Positions 1 through 7,745 of a DNA stretch of 39,066 nucleotides are shown in pieces. This DNA is from Deltaproteobacteria bacterium. GTDB taxonomy: Bacteria > UBA10199 > SPLOWO2-01-44-7. The position numbers and the translations under genes were made by a program. The stretch is taken from assembly GCA_016203765.1 (NCBI GenBank), contig JACQMB010000091.1:1-39066 (forward strand). The letters run 5' to 3'. Within the stretch, counting starts at the first letter, position 1, and the number at the start of each line of letters is the position of its first letter. The notes beneath the pieces are model-generated. The model made no database searches and was not told the DNA's origin. It saw nothing but the letters and a program-made list of their open reading frames with translations.

Positions 1-326
1 ACCATGAACCTCGCCGCGAAAAAGATCGGGATCAAAATATATTCATTGGCCTTGGCCGAATCGATCTGACGGGTCCGGACGACCGCCAGCGCCATGGAGA
101 AACTGGACCAGATCAGGACAACGGTATTGACCGCCCCCAGCACCTTGTTCAAATGATGCGAGGCCTCGTGAAACATCTCCGGGTAGAGGGCCCGGTAGAT
201 GATGTAGGTGACAAACAAACCGCCAAACAACAGGATTTCGGTCACCAAAAAGAGCCAAAGCCCCAATTTGGACGATTCAAACGCCTGCTCGGCACTCTCA
301 AAATGATGCGGCACGACGTGCTGCAA
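1..326 (-). CDS. coxC: Cytochrome c oxidase subunit III (coxC/ctaE), partial at left edge, TTG start
   Basis: Minus-strand reading from TTG at 326 gives LQHVVPHHFESAEQAFESSKLGLWLFLVTEILLFGGLFVTYIIYRALYPEMFHEASHHLNKVLGAVNTVVLIWSSFSMALAVV..., typical subunit III; preceded by GGGAGGGG SD-like sequence; directly downstream of coxA. Not called in this frame by the ORF track. Confidence 0.85.
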   Translation of the reverse strand, partial: MQHVVPHHFESAEQAFESSKLGLWLFLVTEILLFGGLFVTYIIYRALYPEMFHEASHHLNKVLGAVNTVVLIWSSFSMALAVVRTRQIDSAKANEYILIPIFFAARFM

Positions 327-346
327 TTTACCCCTCCCTCTTTTAA

Positions 347-373
347 GTCCCTAGTCCCTAGTCCCTGGTCCCT
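347..373. repeat. Heptamer array GTCCCTA/GTCCCTG (family A), upstream of coxC
   Basis: gtccctagtccctagtccctggtccct. Confidence 0.9.
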
Positions 374-433
374 TCTTCATCCTCATTGATTTTTCTCCAA
401 ACATTCCAAACGGATGAAAAACCAGCATGAGCG

Positions 434-658
434 AGCCGGTCCTGCCGAAGGCCGGAAGGATCGATCCCGAAAGCGACTTGTGCAGGAGCGAAGCCCGTAT
501 GAGGAGCGAAAATTTGTATGGGTTGCAAAATTTGGGAATTGACGAAGGAAAATTCCCAAATTTTAGCTGTTGCAACCCAACAAATTTTCGCGACGAATAG
601 GGCGAGCGGGCACGGAGCTTTCGGGATCGCATCCTGAAGGCCTTCGGCAAGGCCGGCC
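434..658. repeat. Long imperfect inverted repeat (arms about 105 nt) between coxA and coxC
   Basis: Left-arm blocks gccgaaggcc, gatcccgaaagc, gcgaaaatttgt, gggttgcaa, aatttgggaatt pair in order with right-arm aattcccaaatt, ttgcaaccc, acaaattttcgc, gctttcgggatc, ggccttcggc. Confidence 0.85.
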
Positions 659-670
659 AGTGAAAAAAAT

Positions 671-2272
671 TCATTTCTTCATCCTCACAATCCCATACTC
701 ATACGGTCTTCCGGTAATCTGCGGCGTTTCGTGAAAGTTGTGCATGGTCGGCGGCGAGGCGATCTGCCACTCCAAAGTCTTTCCCCCCCACGGATTATCG
801 AGATCGGTCCGCCTCTTTTCAAAAAAAGTCTTTAAAAAATAAATCAGCATCAGCAGGAATCCCGCGAACAAAAACCAGGAGCCGACCGTTGAGGCGATAT
901 TTAAGTTGGTGAATTCAGCCGGGTAATCGTAATAGCGCCGCGGCATCCCAAGATAACCCATGAGGAATTGGGTAAAAAAGGTCAGATTGAAACCGATAAA
1001 AATCAGGGCCCACGCGATTTTGCCGGCCCACTCCGGATACATCCTGGCGAACATCTTGGGCCACCAGTAGTGAAATCCGGCCAGCAGACCCATCACCGTC
1101 CCTCCCATCATGACATAGTGAAAGTGGGCGACCACGAAATAGGTGTCGTGCAGATGGACATCGACCGAGAGGGCCGCCAAAAAGAGCCCGGTCAGGCCGC
1201 CGATCGTAAACATAAAGATAAACGAGACGGCGTAAAGCATGGGAGTTTTCAGCGAAATCGAACCGCCATACATCGTCGCCGTCCAGTTAAAGACCTTGAT
1301 CGCGGTGGGGACGGCCACAAACATCGTCAACAGGGAAAAAAGAAAATTGGCCAGCTCCGACTGCCCGCTGACGAACATATGATGCCCCCAAACAATAAAA
1401 CTGATAAAGGCGATCGCCAGACTCGAATAGGCAATCGCGTGATAGCCGAAGATATGTTTTCTCGAAAAGACCGGAATGACCTCAGAGATAATGCCCATGC
1501 CTGGCAAAATCATGATGTAAACGGCCGGGTGGGAATAAAACCAGAAGAAGTGCTGAAACAAGACCGGATCACCCCCCAGGGCCGGATCGAAGATGCCGAT
1601 TTTTATCACCCGCTCCATCACCAGCAACAGCGTCGTGATCCCGATCACCGGTGTGGCCAGGACCTGAATAATCGCCGTGGCATAAATCGCCCAGACAAAC
1701 AGCGGCAGACGGAAAAAGGTCATGCCGGGAGCCCTCAACTTGTGAACGGTTACAATGAAATTGAGGCCGGTCAAAATGCCGGAGAATCCCATGATAAAAA
1801 CGCCCAGCGTGATCAGAACCACGCTGGTGGCGCTTCGGATGCTGTAGGGGGTGTAAAAAGTCCAGCCGGTGTCGGCCCCGCGGGCCAACAGGGCCCAGAC
1901 GGCAAAGGAGGCCCCGGTGATAAAAATGTAGTAGCTGGCCAGATTCAATCGCGGGAAGGCGACATCCTTTGCCCCAATCATGATCGGCAGGAAAAAATTG
2001 CCCAATGCCGCCGGAATGATCGGAATGATGAACATAAAAACCATGATGGCGCCGTGGTAGGTGAAAAATTTGTTGTAGGTGTCGGCACTCATGATCGTCT
2101 CGCCCGGAAACATCAATTCGAGGCGAACCAAAAGGGCAAAAACGCCGCCGACCAGAAAGAATAACATGGCGGCGGCCAGATACATCAGCCCGATCCGTTT
2201 GTGGTCGAGGGTAGTCAGCCAGCTCTTCCACCCCTTTTCCGCTTCAAAAAAACTGACCTCGGCATGTGCCAT
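671..2272 (-). CDS. coxA: Cytochrome c oxidase subunit I
   Basis: Haem-copper oxidase motifs ([21 protein letters not shown], [17 protein letters not shown]); start [19 protein letters not shown] at 2272. Confidence 0.97.
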   Translation of the reverse strand: MAHAEVSFFEAEKGWKSWLTTLDHKRIGLMYLAAAMLFFLVGGVFALLVRLELMFPGETIMSADTYNKFFTYHGAIMVFMFIIPIIPAALGNFFLPIMIGAKDVAFPRLNLASYYIFITGASFAVWALLARGADTGWTFYTPYSIRSATSVVLITLGVFIMGFSGILTGLNFIVTVHKLRAPGMTFFRLPLFVWAIYATAIIQVLATPVIGITTLLLVMERVIKIGIFDPALGGDPVLFQHFFWFYSHPAVYIMILPGMGIISEVIPVFSRKHIFGYHAIAYSSLAIAFISFIVWGHHMFVSGQSELANFLFSLLTMFVAVPTAIKVFNWTATMYGGSISLKTPMLYAVSFIFMFTIGGLTGLFLAALSVDVHLHDTYFVVAHFHYVMMGGTVMGLLAGFHYWWPKMFARMYPEWAGKIAWALIFIGFNLTFFTQFLMGYLGMPRRYYDYPAEFTNLNIASTVGSWFLFAGFLLMLIYFLKTFFEKRRTDLDNPWGGKTLEWQIASPPTMHNFHETPQITGRPYEYGIVRMKK

Positions 2273-2273
2273 T

Positions 2274-3239
2274 TTATTTTCCTCCCAGACTCTTGATAAA
2301 CCCAATCAAGGCATTGATCTCTTCATCGGTCAACTGTCCTTTGAATGTCGGCATGATCGGTTGAAACCCCTTCACGACTTTTTTAGCAGGTTCCATAAGC
2401 GATTCGCGAATGTAATTTTCATCCACGGTCACGGTTCCGCCCCCTTCCAATGCCTCGGTCGCTCCAAAAATCCCCTTTTGGGAGGGCCCCAGGCCTTTCG
2501 AACCGTCGGTGGTATGGCAGGCCTGACAGCCCTTCGCCATAAAAATTTCCCTTCCCTTTTCGGCCAGGCTCTTCGGTTCTGAGGCCGCTTCCCCTTCGGC
2601 CGCCCCGGCCTCGCCCAAAAATCCGGCCAACTGCCACGCCTCAAAGGCCGCCGGCTCCAAAACACGCACCGTGGCCAGCATTCCGGAGTGGGCCGCGCCG
2701 CAATATTCGGCGCAATAGACCGGGTGTTCGCCCGCCTCGGTCGCCTCAAACCAAAGACTGGTATAAGTATTGGGGATGATATCCTGCTTGACCCGGAAAT
2801 CCGGCACGAAAAAACTGTGCAAGACATCCTGCGAGGTCATGATCAGCTTCACCGGTTTTCCCTTGGGAACGACCAATTCATTGGTCAGACGGCGGCCGTC
2901 GGGATATTGAATTTCCCACAACCACTGTTTAGCGATCACGTTGATTTCCATCGCGCCGGCCGGGGCCGACCTCAATTTTTTATAATCGGCCCAACCCCAG
3001 TAAAAAATCACCATGACCCAGACCAGCAAGATGACGGCCACCGAGAGCTCGGTGGCGGTATGGCCGGTGAGATAGAGGCTTTCTTTTTCCGGAATTTTTT
3101 TTCGCCGGAAACGGACCAGAAAGATCAGTTTTCCCAAAACAATAATCAAAAAACTGGCCACGCTGGTCCACAAAACAAAGTCAAAGAGGGTGTCGACCGC
3201 GCCGGCCATCGTGGAGGCTTGGGGCAAACGCCATGTCAT
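2274..3239 (-). CDS. coxB: Cytochrome c oxidase subunit II fused to a C-terminal cytochrome c domain (caa3 type)
   Basis: CuA motif [12 protein letters not shown] plus CQACH haem-binding motif. Confidence 0.95.
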   Translation of the reverse strand: MTWRLPQASTMAGAVDTLFDFVLWTSVASFLIIVLGKLIFLVRFRRKKIPEKESLYLTGHTATELSVAVILLVWVMVIFYWGWADYKKLRSAPAGAMEINVIAKQWLWEIQYPDGRRLTNELVVPKGKPVKLIMTSQDVLHSFFVPDFRVKQDIIPNTYTSLWFEATEAGEHPVYCAEYCGAAHSGMLATVRVLEPAAFEAWQLAGFLGEAGAAEGEAASEPKSLAEKGREIFMAKGCQACHTTDGSKGLGPSQKGIFGATEALEGGGTVTVDENYIRESLMEPAKKVVKGFQPIMPTFKGQLTDEEINALIGFIKSLGGK

Positions 3240-4024
3240 GTCTTTCTCTTCCTTCCCAAACGATAGACCAGAAAACTTAAAGCGAAAATGGTTGCCGCCC
3301 CTCCCGCCTTCATCGCGTTGCTGGCAAACAAGACATATTTATTGGCCTTGGGATCATAGCCGTAACAAAAGAGCAAAAGGCGATCGACTATCGTCCCCAC
3401 CTTCCCCTCCGAAGCCTCGACCAGGGCCAGGCGCAAGTCGCGCGGGCTGAATTGAATGCCGAACAGGGTGCGGGCCAGTTTTCCATCCGGCGTCAGCACA
3501 AACAGGCCGGCGGCGTGGGCGTATTGCTTGATTTCGGGATCGTATTGATAGCGAAAACCGACGGCGTCGGCTAATTGGCGGACGTTTGCTTCGGTTGCCG
3601 TCAAAAAATGCCAGCCAGTCTCGCTCCCCGAACGCCCATATTCTTTCAAGTAATTGGCCTTTTTGGTGCTCGCCAGATCGGGGGTTTCATTCGGATCAAT
3701 GCTGACCGCGACCATTTCGAACTCCCGGCCGGCACTCCATTTCAGCCCCTTCAATCCTTCAAGTGTTCCATTCAATAAGTAGGTGCAAAGGTTCGGACAT
3801 CCGTAATAAACCAGCTCCAAAATAACCGGTTTGTTCTCTTTGAAATATTTTCCCAGGGTCACGGTTTCGCCGGCCTCATCGGTAAATTCCAGCTCCAGGG
3901 GAAAGACCGTTCCCAGTTTGGGATCGATGCCGACGTTCTGGAGCATGGCGGGCGTGGGCTCCGCGGCTAAAAGACTTGCAGATAGCAAAGCCAAGATTAG
4001 GGCCATGGACCACAGTCTCCTCAC
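3236..4024 (-). CDS. SCO1/SenC-family copper chaperone
   Basis: YYGCPNLCTYLL (CxxxC); signal-like N-terminus MRRLWSMALILALLSASLLAAEP; probable GTG start at 4024 overlapping the actF stop. Confidence 0.88.
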   Translation of the reverse strand: MRRLWSMALILALLSASLLAAEPTPAMLQNVGIDPKLGTVFPLELEFTDEAGETVTLGKYFKENKPVILELVYYGCPNLCTYLLNGTLEGLKGLKWSAGREFEMVAVSIDPNETPDLASTKKANYLKEYGRSGSETGWHFLTATEANVRQLADAVGFRYQYDPEIKQYAHAAGLFVLTPDGKLARTLFGIQFSPRDLRLALVEASEGKVGTIVDRLLLFCYGYDPKANKYVLFASNAMKAGGAATIFALSFLVYRLGRKRKT

Positions 4025-5190
4025 TGGTGATAACTCAACCCCTCTTCCAGCCACGGATCCCTCCTTGCCACCGGCGGTATTCTTTGCAAAACCGCGGTGA
4101 CACTTAGAACAAACAAACCTAAAAAGCCAAGCAAAATTCCCAACTCCATCCAGCCGAAGGCCGGCGCCCCCACCGTCGGAAAAACAATCCAATAGATATC
4201 CAGATATTGAAAGACCAAAACCCAGACCGCCACCAAGGCCAAAAAGAATTCATTTCTCTTGGCCCAGCGGGACAACAGCAAAAAGAAGGGAACAATAAAC
4301 TTGCCGAACAACAGCGCCAGCGCCACCGGCGTCCAGCTCCCCTCGGTGCGGCGAATCATGTAGGGCGTTTCTTCGGGCAGGTTGCCGTACCAGATCAGCA
4401 TGTATTGCGAAAAGGCAATGTAGGCCCAGAAGACGCAAAAGGCGAACATCAGTTTCCCCAGGTCATGCAGGTGGTTTTCATTGATCACGCCCCGCAAAGC
4501 CCCCTGCCGCCGCAGGGCCAGGACAAACAAAATCGTGATGGCCATCCCGCTCTCAAACAGGCCGGCGAAACAATAGACGCCGAAGATGGTTGAAAACCAG
4601 TGGGGCTCGAGCGACATCAACAAATCAAAGGAGGCCAACGTAAACGTAATCCCGAACAAAACCAAAAACGGAGCCGAGACTTTTTTGTTTTTGAAGGTCA
4701 GCTCGACCGCTCCCGTTCGATCCTGTCGGAGCGAATTGCGAATCAAATAGAAGGCGACCCCAATCCAAAGGACAAAAAACAAAAGATTACGGATCACAAA
4801 GAAGGGCATGTTCAAATAGCCCCGCTTTCCGCTCAAGAGCGGATCGCCCGCCACCGCCTCATGATGGGTCCACTCGTAAAGATGATGCGAGCCGGCAAAA
4901 AGGATGAGCAACAGGACAAAAGCGACGGGGAGAAAACCGGTCAGGGCCTCGGGGACCCGTTTCAGGGGCGAAGCCCACTGGGAGGTGGTCACGTAACTCA
5001 AGGCGATAAAAAAGAGACCGGAAATGGAAAGCGAAAACCAGAAAAAATAGTTGAGCAAATAGTTGTGCCAGGCCCGGCCGGCATCCTGACCCAGTCCGAC
5101 GAAAAACGCGGCGGCGCCCAAGGCCGTGAGCCCCAAATAGAAAAAGTGCATCCGGGGCGACATCCGAAATGGTTTTGATTGATGTTCCAT
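4021..5190 (-). CDS. actF: Alternative Complex III subunit ActF-like membrane protein
   Basis: Multi-TM protein in act gene order. Confidence 0.88.
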   Translation of the reverse strand: MEHQSKPFRMSPRMHFFYLGLTALGAAAFFVGLGQDAGRAWHNYLLNYFFWFSLSISGLFFIALSYVTTSQWASPLKRVPEALTGFLPVAFVLLLILFAGSHHLYEWTHHEAVAGDPLLSGKRGYLNMPFFVIRNLLFFVLWIGVAFYLIRNSLRQDRTGAVELTFKNKKVSAPFLVLFGITFTLASFDLLMSLEPHWFSTIFGVYCFAGLFESGMAITILFVLALRRQGALRGVINENHLHDLGKLMFAFCVFWAYIAFSQYMLIWYGNLPEETPYMIRRTEGSWTPVALALLFGKFIVPFFLLLSRWAKRNEFFLALVAVWVLVFQYLDIYWIVFPTVGAPAFGWMELGILLGFLGLFVLSVTAVLQRIPPVARRDPWLEEGLSYHQ

Positions 5191-5197
5191 ATATTTC

Positions 5198-5824
5198 CTA
5201 TTCGGTCCCCGACCCCTGGTCCGTAGTCCGTGGTCCGTAGTCCGTAGTCCCTCTTCTCAAATATTCCCCCACATCCTCCTGTGTCGCCCCCTCCGCCCTT
5301 TGCAACGCGCGGAGATAATGAATCGCCGCCCATCGTTTTTCGGCATTGATTTGCGAGGCATAGGAGGGCATCAAGTTTTGTCCTTCAGTAACGACGTGAA
5401 AAATCCTCCCATCGGGCCAGTTCCGCACCTTCTCGGAATGGAGCGACGGCGGTCTGGGAAAGGGCGGGACCACGGAGCCATTCCCGTCCCCCTTTTCACC
5501 ATGGCAGACAATGCAATGGGTTTTATAAACTTTTTCCCCCGCCAGCATTGCCTCTTTCGTCATCGGCAGGGGATTTTTCAACTCCCTCCCGGCCGCCTCG
5601 GGGTCTTCCTTATAAGGATAGGGCTGGTAGCCACGCGGAATCGTCCCCGGGACCGGCAGAAAGGCGCTACGACGGTGCGGCAGGCTTTTGTCGTATTCAT
5701 AGGCCTTCAACGCCGGCTGGTCCATCATGTCGGACATGTATTCCCAGGCCGGTTTTGATTTCGAGCACCCGCCCAGCAGGGCGATGGCCGCCGCCAGGCC
5801 GCTATTCCACCATTTTAATTTCAT
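5198..5824 (-). CDS. actE: Alternative Complex III monohaem cytochrome c lipoprotein ActE
   Basis: Lipobox LLGGCSKS; HCIVCHGEKGDG; C-terminus TTDYGPRTTDQGSGTE is encoded by the family A repeat. Confidence 0.9.
   Translation of the reverse strand: MKLKWWNSGLAAAIALLGGCSKSKPAWEYMSDMMDQPALKAYEYDKSLPHRRSAFLPVPGTIPRGYQPYPYKEDPEAAGRELKNPLPMTKEAMLAGEKVYKTHCIVCHGEKGDGNGSVVPPFPRPPSLHSEKVRNWPDGRIFHVVTEGQNLMPSYASQINAEKRWAAIHYLRALQRAEGATQEDVGEYLRRGTTDYGPRTTDQGSGTE
5205..5251. repeat. Heptamer array family A at actE 3' end
   Basis: gtccccgacccctggtccgtagtccgtggtccgtagtccgtagtccc. Confidence 0.9.
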
Positions 5825-6326
5825 AAGCCCCGCTTTTTTCTAAAAATTCCCGAACATCCCCTTCCCTAAACCCCTCTTCCTTGGCCGAAATATAGAGGGC
5901 AAAGGCGTCGTTGGTGATTTCCTTGTCCAGCGCCCGCGTGTGATAGTTGGGAAGCCGGCAAAACATCAGCAGTGCGGCGAAAGTGGCCAGCCCGCCCAGC
6001 AATACCGTGCATTCAAACGTGATCGGGATGAAGGCCGGAATCGAAAGGAACGGCTTGCCCCCGATATTGAGCGGCCAGGCAACGGCCGAGGTCCAGATTT
6101 GCAGGCCCAACCCTCCCAAACATCCCGCCAGGCCAAAGACCAGCGTCACCCACGGAATGAGCGAACGTTTGATCCCCAACAGCTTATCGAGACCGTGCAC
6201 CGGATACGGGGTGAAGGCGTCGCAGTGTTTAAACTGACGCCGCTGCGCCTCCCCGGCCGCCCGCAAGAGGTGGTAGGGGTCCTTAAACACAGCAACAATG
6301 CCTAATAGTTTAGAAGACAAATTCAT
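5802..6326 (-). CDS. actD: Alternative Complex III subunit ActD (DUF3341)
   Basis: [38 protein letters not shown]... DUF3341 pattern and gene order. Confidence 0.93.
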   Translation of the reverse strand: MNLSSKLLGIVAVFKDPYHLLRAAGEAQRRQFKHCDAFTPYPVHGLDKLLGIKRSLIPWVTLVFGLAGCLGGLGLQIWTSAVAWPLNIGGKPFLSIPAFIPITFECTVLLGGLATFAALLMFCRLPNYHTRALDKEITNDAFALYISAKEEGFREGDVREFLEKSGAYEIKMVE

Positions 6327-7677
6327 GCTCCTGTTCTGTTTTTCTTCCCGTATGCATGGTCGCCTTGACCTCCGACATGGCGATGGTCGGGAAGAGACGG
6401 CAAAAAATCAGAAAGAAAGTAAAGAAAAACCCGAAACTAAACAGCGTGTATCCCCAATCAACGAAGGTCGGGATGTATTGATCCCAGTTCACCGGCAAAA
6501 AGTCGCGGTGGAGGGAGGTCACAATGATGGTGAAGCGTTCAAACCACATCCCGATATTGATGATCAACGAAAGAACAAACATGATCGGAATGGAGCGGCG
6601 CCATTTTTTCACCCAGAAAACCTGGGGGGCCGCCACGTTGGAAAAAATCATCGTCCAGTAGGCCCAGGCATAGGGGCCCAGCGCCCGGTTTTTGAAGGTA
6701 AACCATTCATAGGTATTGCCGGAATACCAGGCTGTGAAAAACTCGCAGGCATAGGCGTATCCCACCATCATGCCGGTCACCAAAATGATCTTGTTCATGT
6801 TTTCCAGGTGAACCATCGTGATGTAGTCTTCCAGCCCAAAGACCTTGCGGACAATGACCAGCAGTGTCACCACCATCGCGAATCCGGAAAAAATGGCGCC
6901 GGCGACAAAGTAGGGGGGAAAAATAGTAGTATGCCAACCGGGCAGGATGGAAACGGCGAAATCGAAACTGACGATCGAGTGAACGGAGAGGACCAGCGGG
7001 GTCGAAAGCCCGGCCAGAATCAAATAGGCGGTTTCGTAATGGTTCCAGTGACGCTGGCTTCCCCGCCAACCGAGGGCCAACAAGCTGTAGACGATTTTGC
7101 GAATCCTGTTTTTGGCCCGGTCCCTCACCGAGGCAAAATCGGGGATGAGCCCCATATACCAAAAAACGAGCGAGATCGTAAAATAGGTGGAGACAGCAAA
7201 AACATCCCACAACAGCGGGGAGCGGAAATTGACCCACAAATTCCGCAAATTGGGATAAGGGAGGAGCCAAAAGAAAAACCAATTGCGTCCCAAATGGATC
7301 AGCGGAAAGAGGCCGGCGGTCATCACGGCAAAAATAGTCATCGCCTCGGCGGCGCGGTTGATCGAGGTGCGCCAGCGCTGTCTAAAGAGGTGCAGGATGG
7401 CGGAAATCAGCGTCCCGGCGTGGCCGATCCCGATCCAAAAAACAAAGTTGGTGATATCAATCCCCCACCCGACCGGATGGTTAAGCCCCCAAACCCCCAT
7501 GCCGACTTTCAATTGATAGACGATCAGGCCAATTCCCATCAGAAAGAGGGACACGGAGATTCCAAAGGCAACGGTCCACGCGCGGGTTGGAAAACTCTCC
7601 AGCGGACGGCAGACGTCGGAGTTCACGTCGGCTATCTTTTTCGCCGGGTTAATTAAGGGTTCTTTTTCAAAATCCAT
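6310..7677 (-). CDS. actC: Alternative Complex III subunit ActC (NrfD/PsrC-like)
   Basis: Multi-TM NrfD-like sequence in act order. Confidence 0.94.
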   Translation of the reverse strand: MDFEKEPLINPAKKIADVNSDVCRPLESFPTRAWTVAFGISVSLFLMGIGLIVYQLKVGMGVWGLNHPVGWGIDITNFVFWIGIGHAGTLISAILHLFRQRWRTSINRAAEAMTIFAVMTAGLFPLIHLGRNWFFFWLLPYPNLRNLWVNFRSPLLWDVFAVSTYFTISLVFWYMGLIPDFASVRDRAKNRIRKIVYSLLALGWRGSQRHWNHYETAYLILAGLSTPLVLSVHSIVSFDFAVSILPGWHTTIFPPYFVAGAIFSGFAMVVTLLVIVRKVFGLEDYITMVHLENMNKIILVTGMMVGYAYACEFFTAWYSGNTYEWFTFKNRALGPYAWAYWTMIFSNVAAPQVFWVKKWRRSIPIMFVLSLIINIGMWFERFTIIVTSLHRDFLPVNWDQYIPTFVDWGYTLFSFGFFFTFFLIFCRLFPTIAMSEVKATMHTGRKTEQEHEFVF

Positions 7678-7680
7678 TTT

Positions 7681-7745
7681 TTGTGTTTATGTGTTTATGT
7701 GCCTATGTGTTTATGAGACATAAACACATGAACACATGAACACAG
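7681..7745. repeat. (GTGTTTAT)n-type short tandem/inverted repeat between actB and actC
   Basis: ttgtgtttatgtgtttatgtgcctatgtgtttatgagacataaacacatgaacacatgaacacag. Confidence 0.85.

Noticed and set aside
351-674. 107-aa minus-strand ORF starting at the coxA stop (ATGA overlap)
   Set aside because: It is composed of the long inverted repeat and the heptamer array (ends KKGPGTRD); composition is Arg/Ser/Phe-rich without domain signal. Treated as a repeat element, not a gene.
968-2164. 398-aa plus-strand ORF
   Set aside because: Antisense shadow of coxA; composition (Gln/His/Asp/Gly/Arg-rich) typical of a complementary-frame artefact.
6298-7656. 452-aa plus-strand ORF
   Set aside because: Antisense shadow of actC with no recognisable domain.
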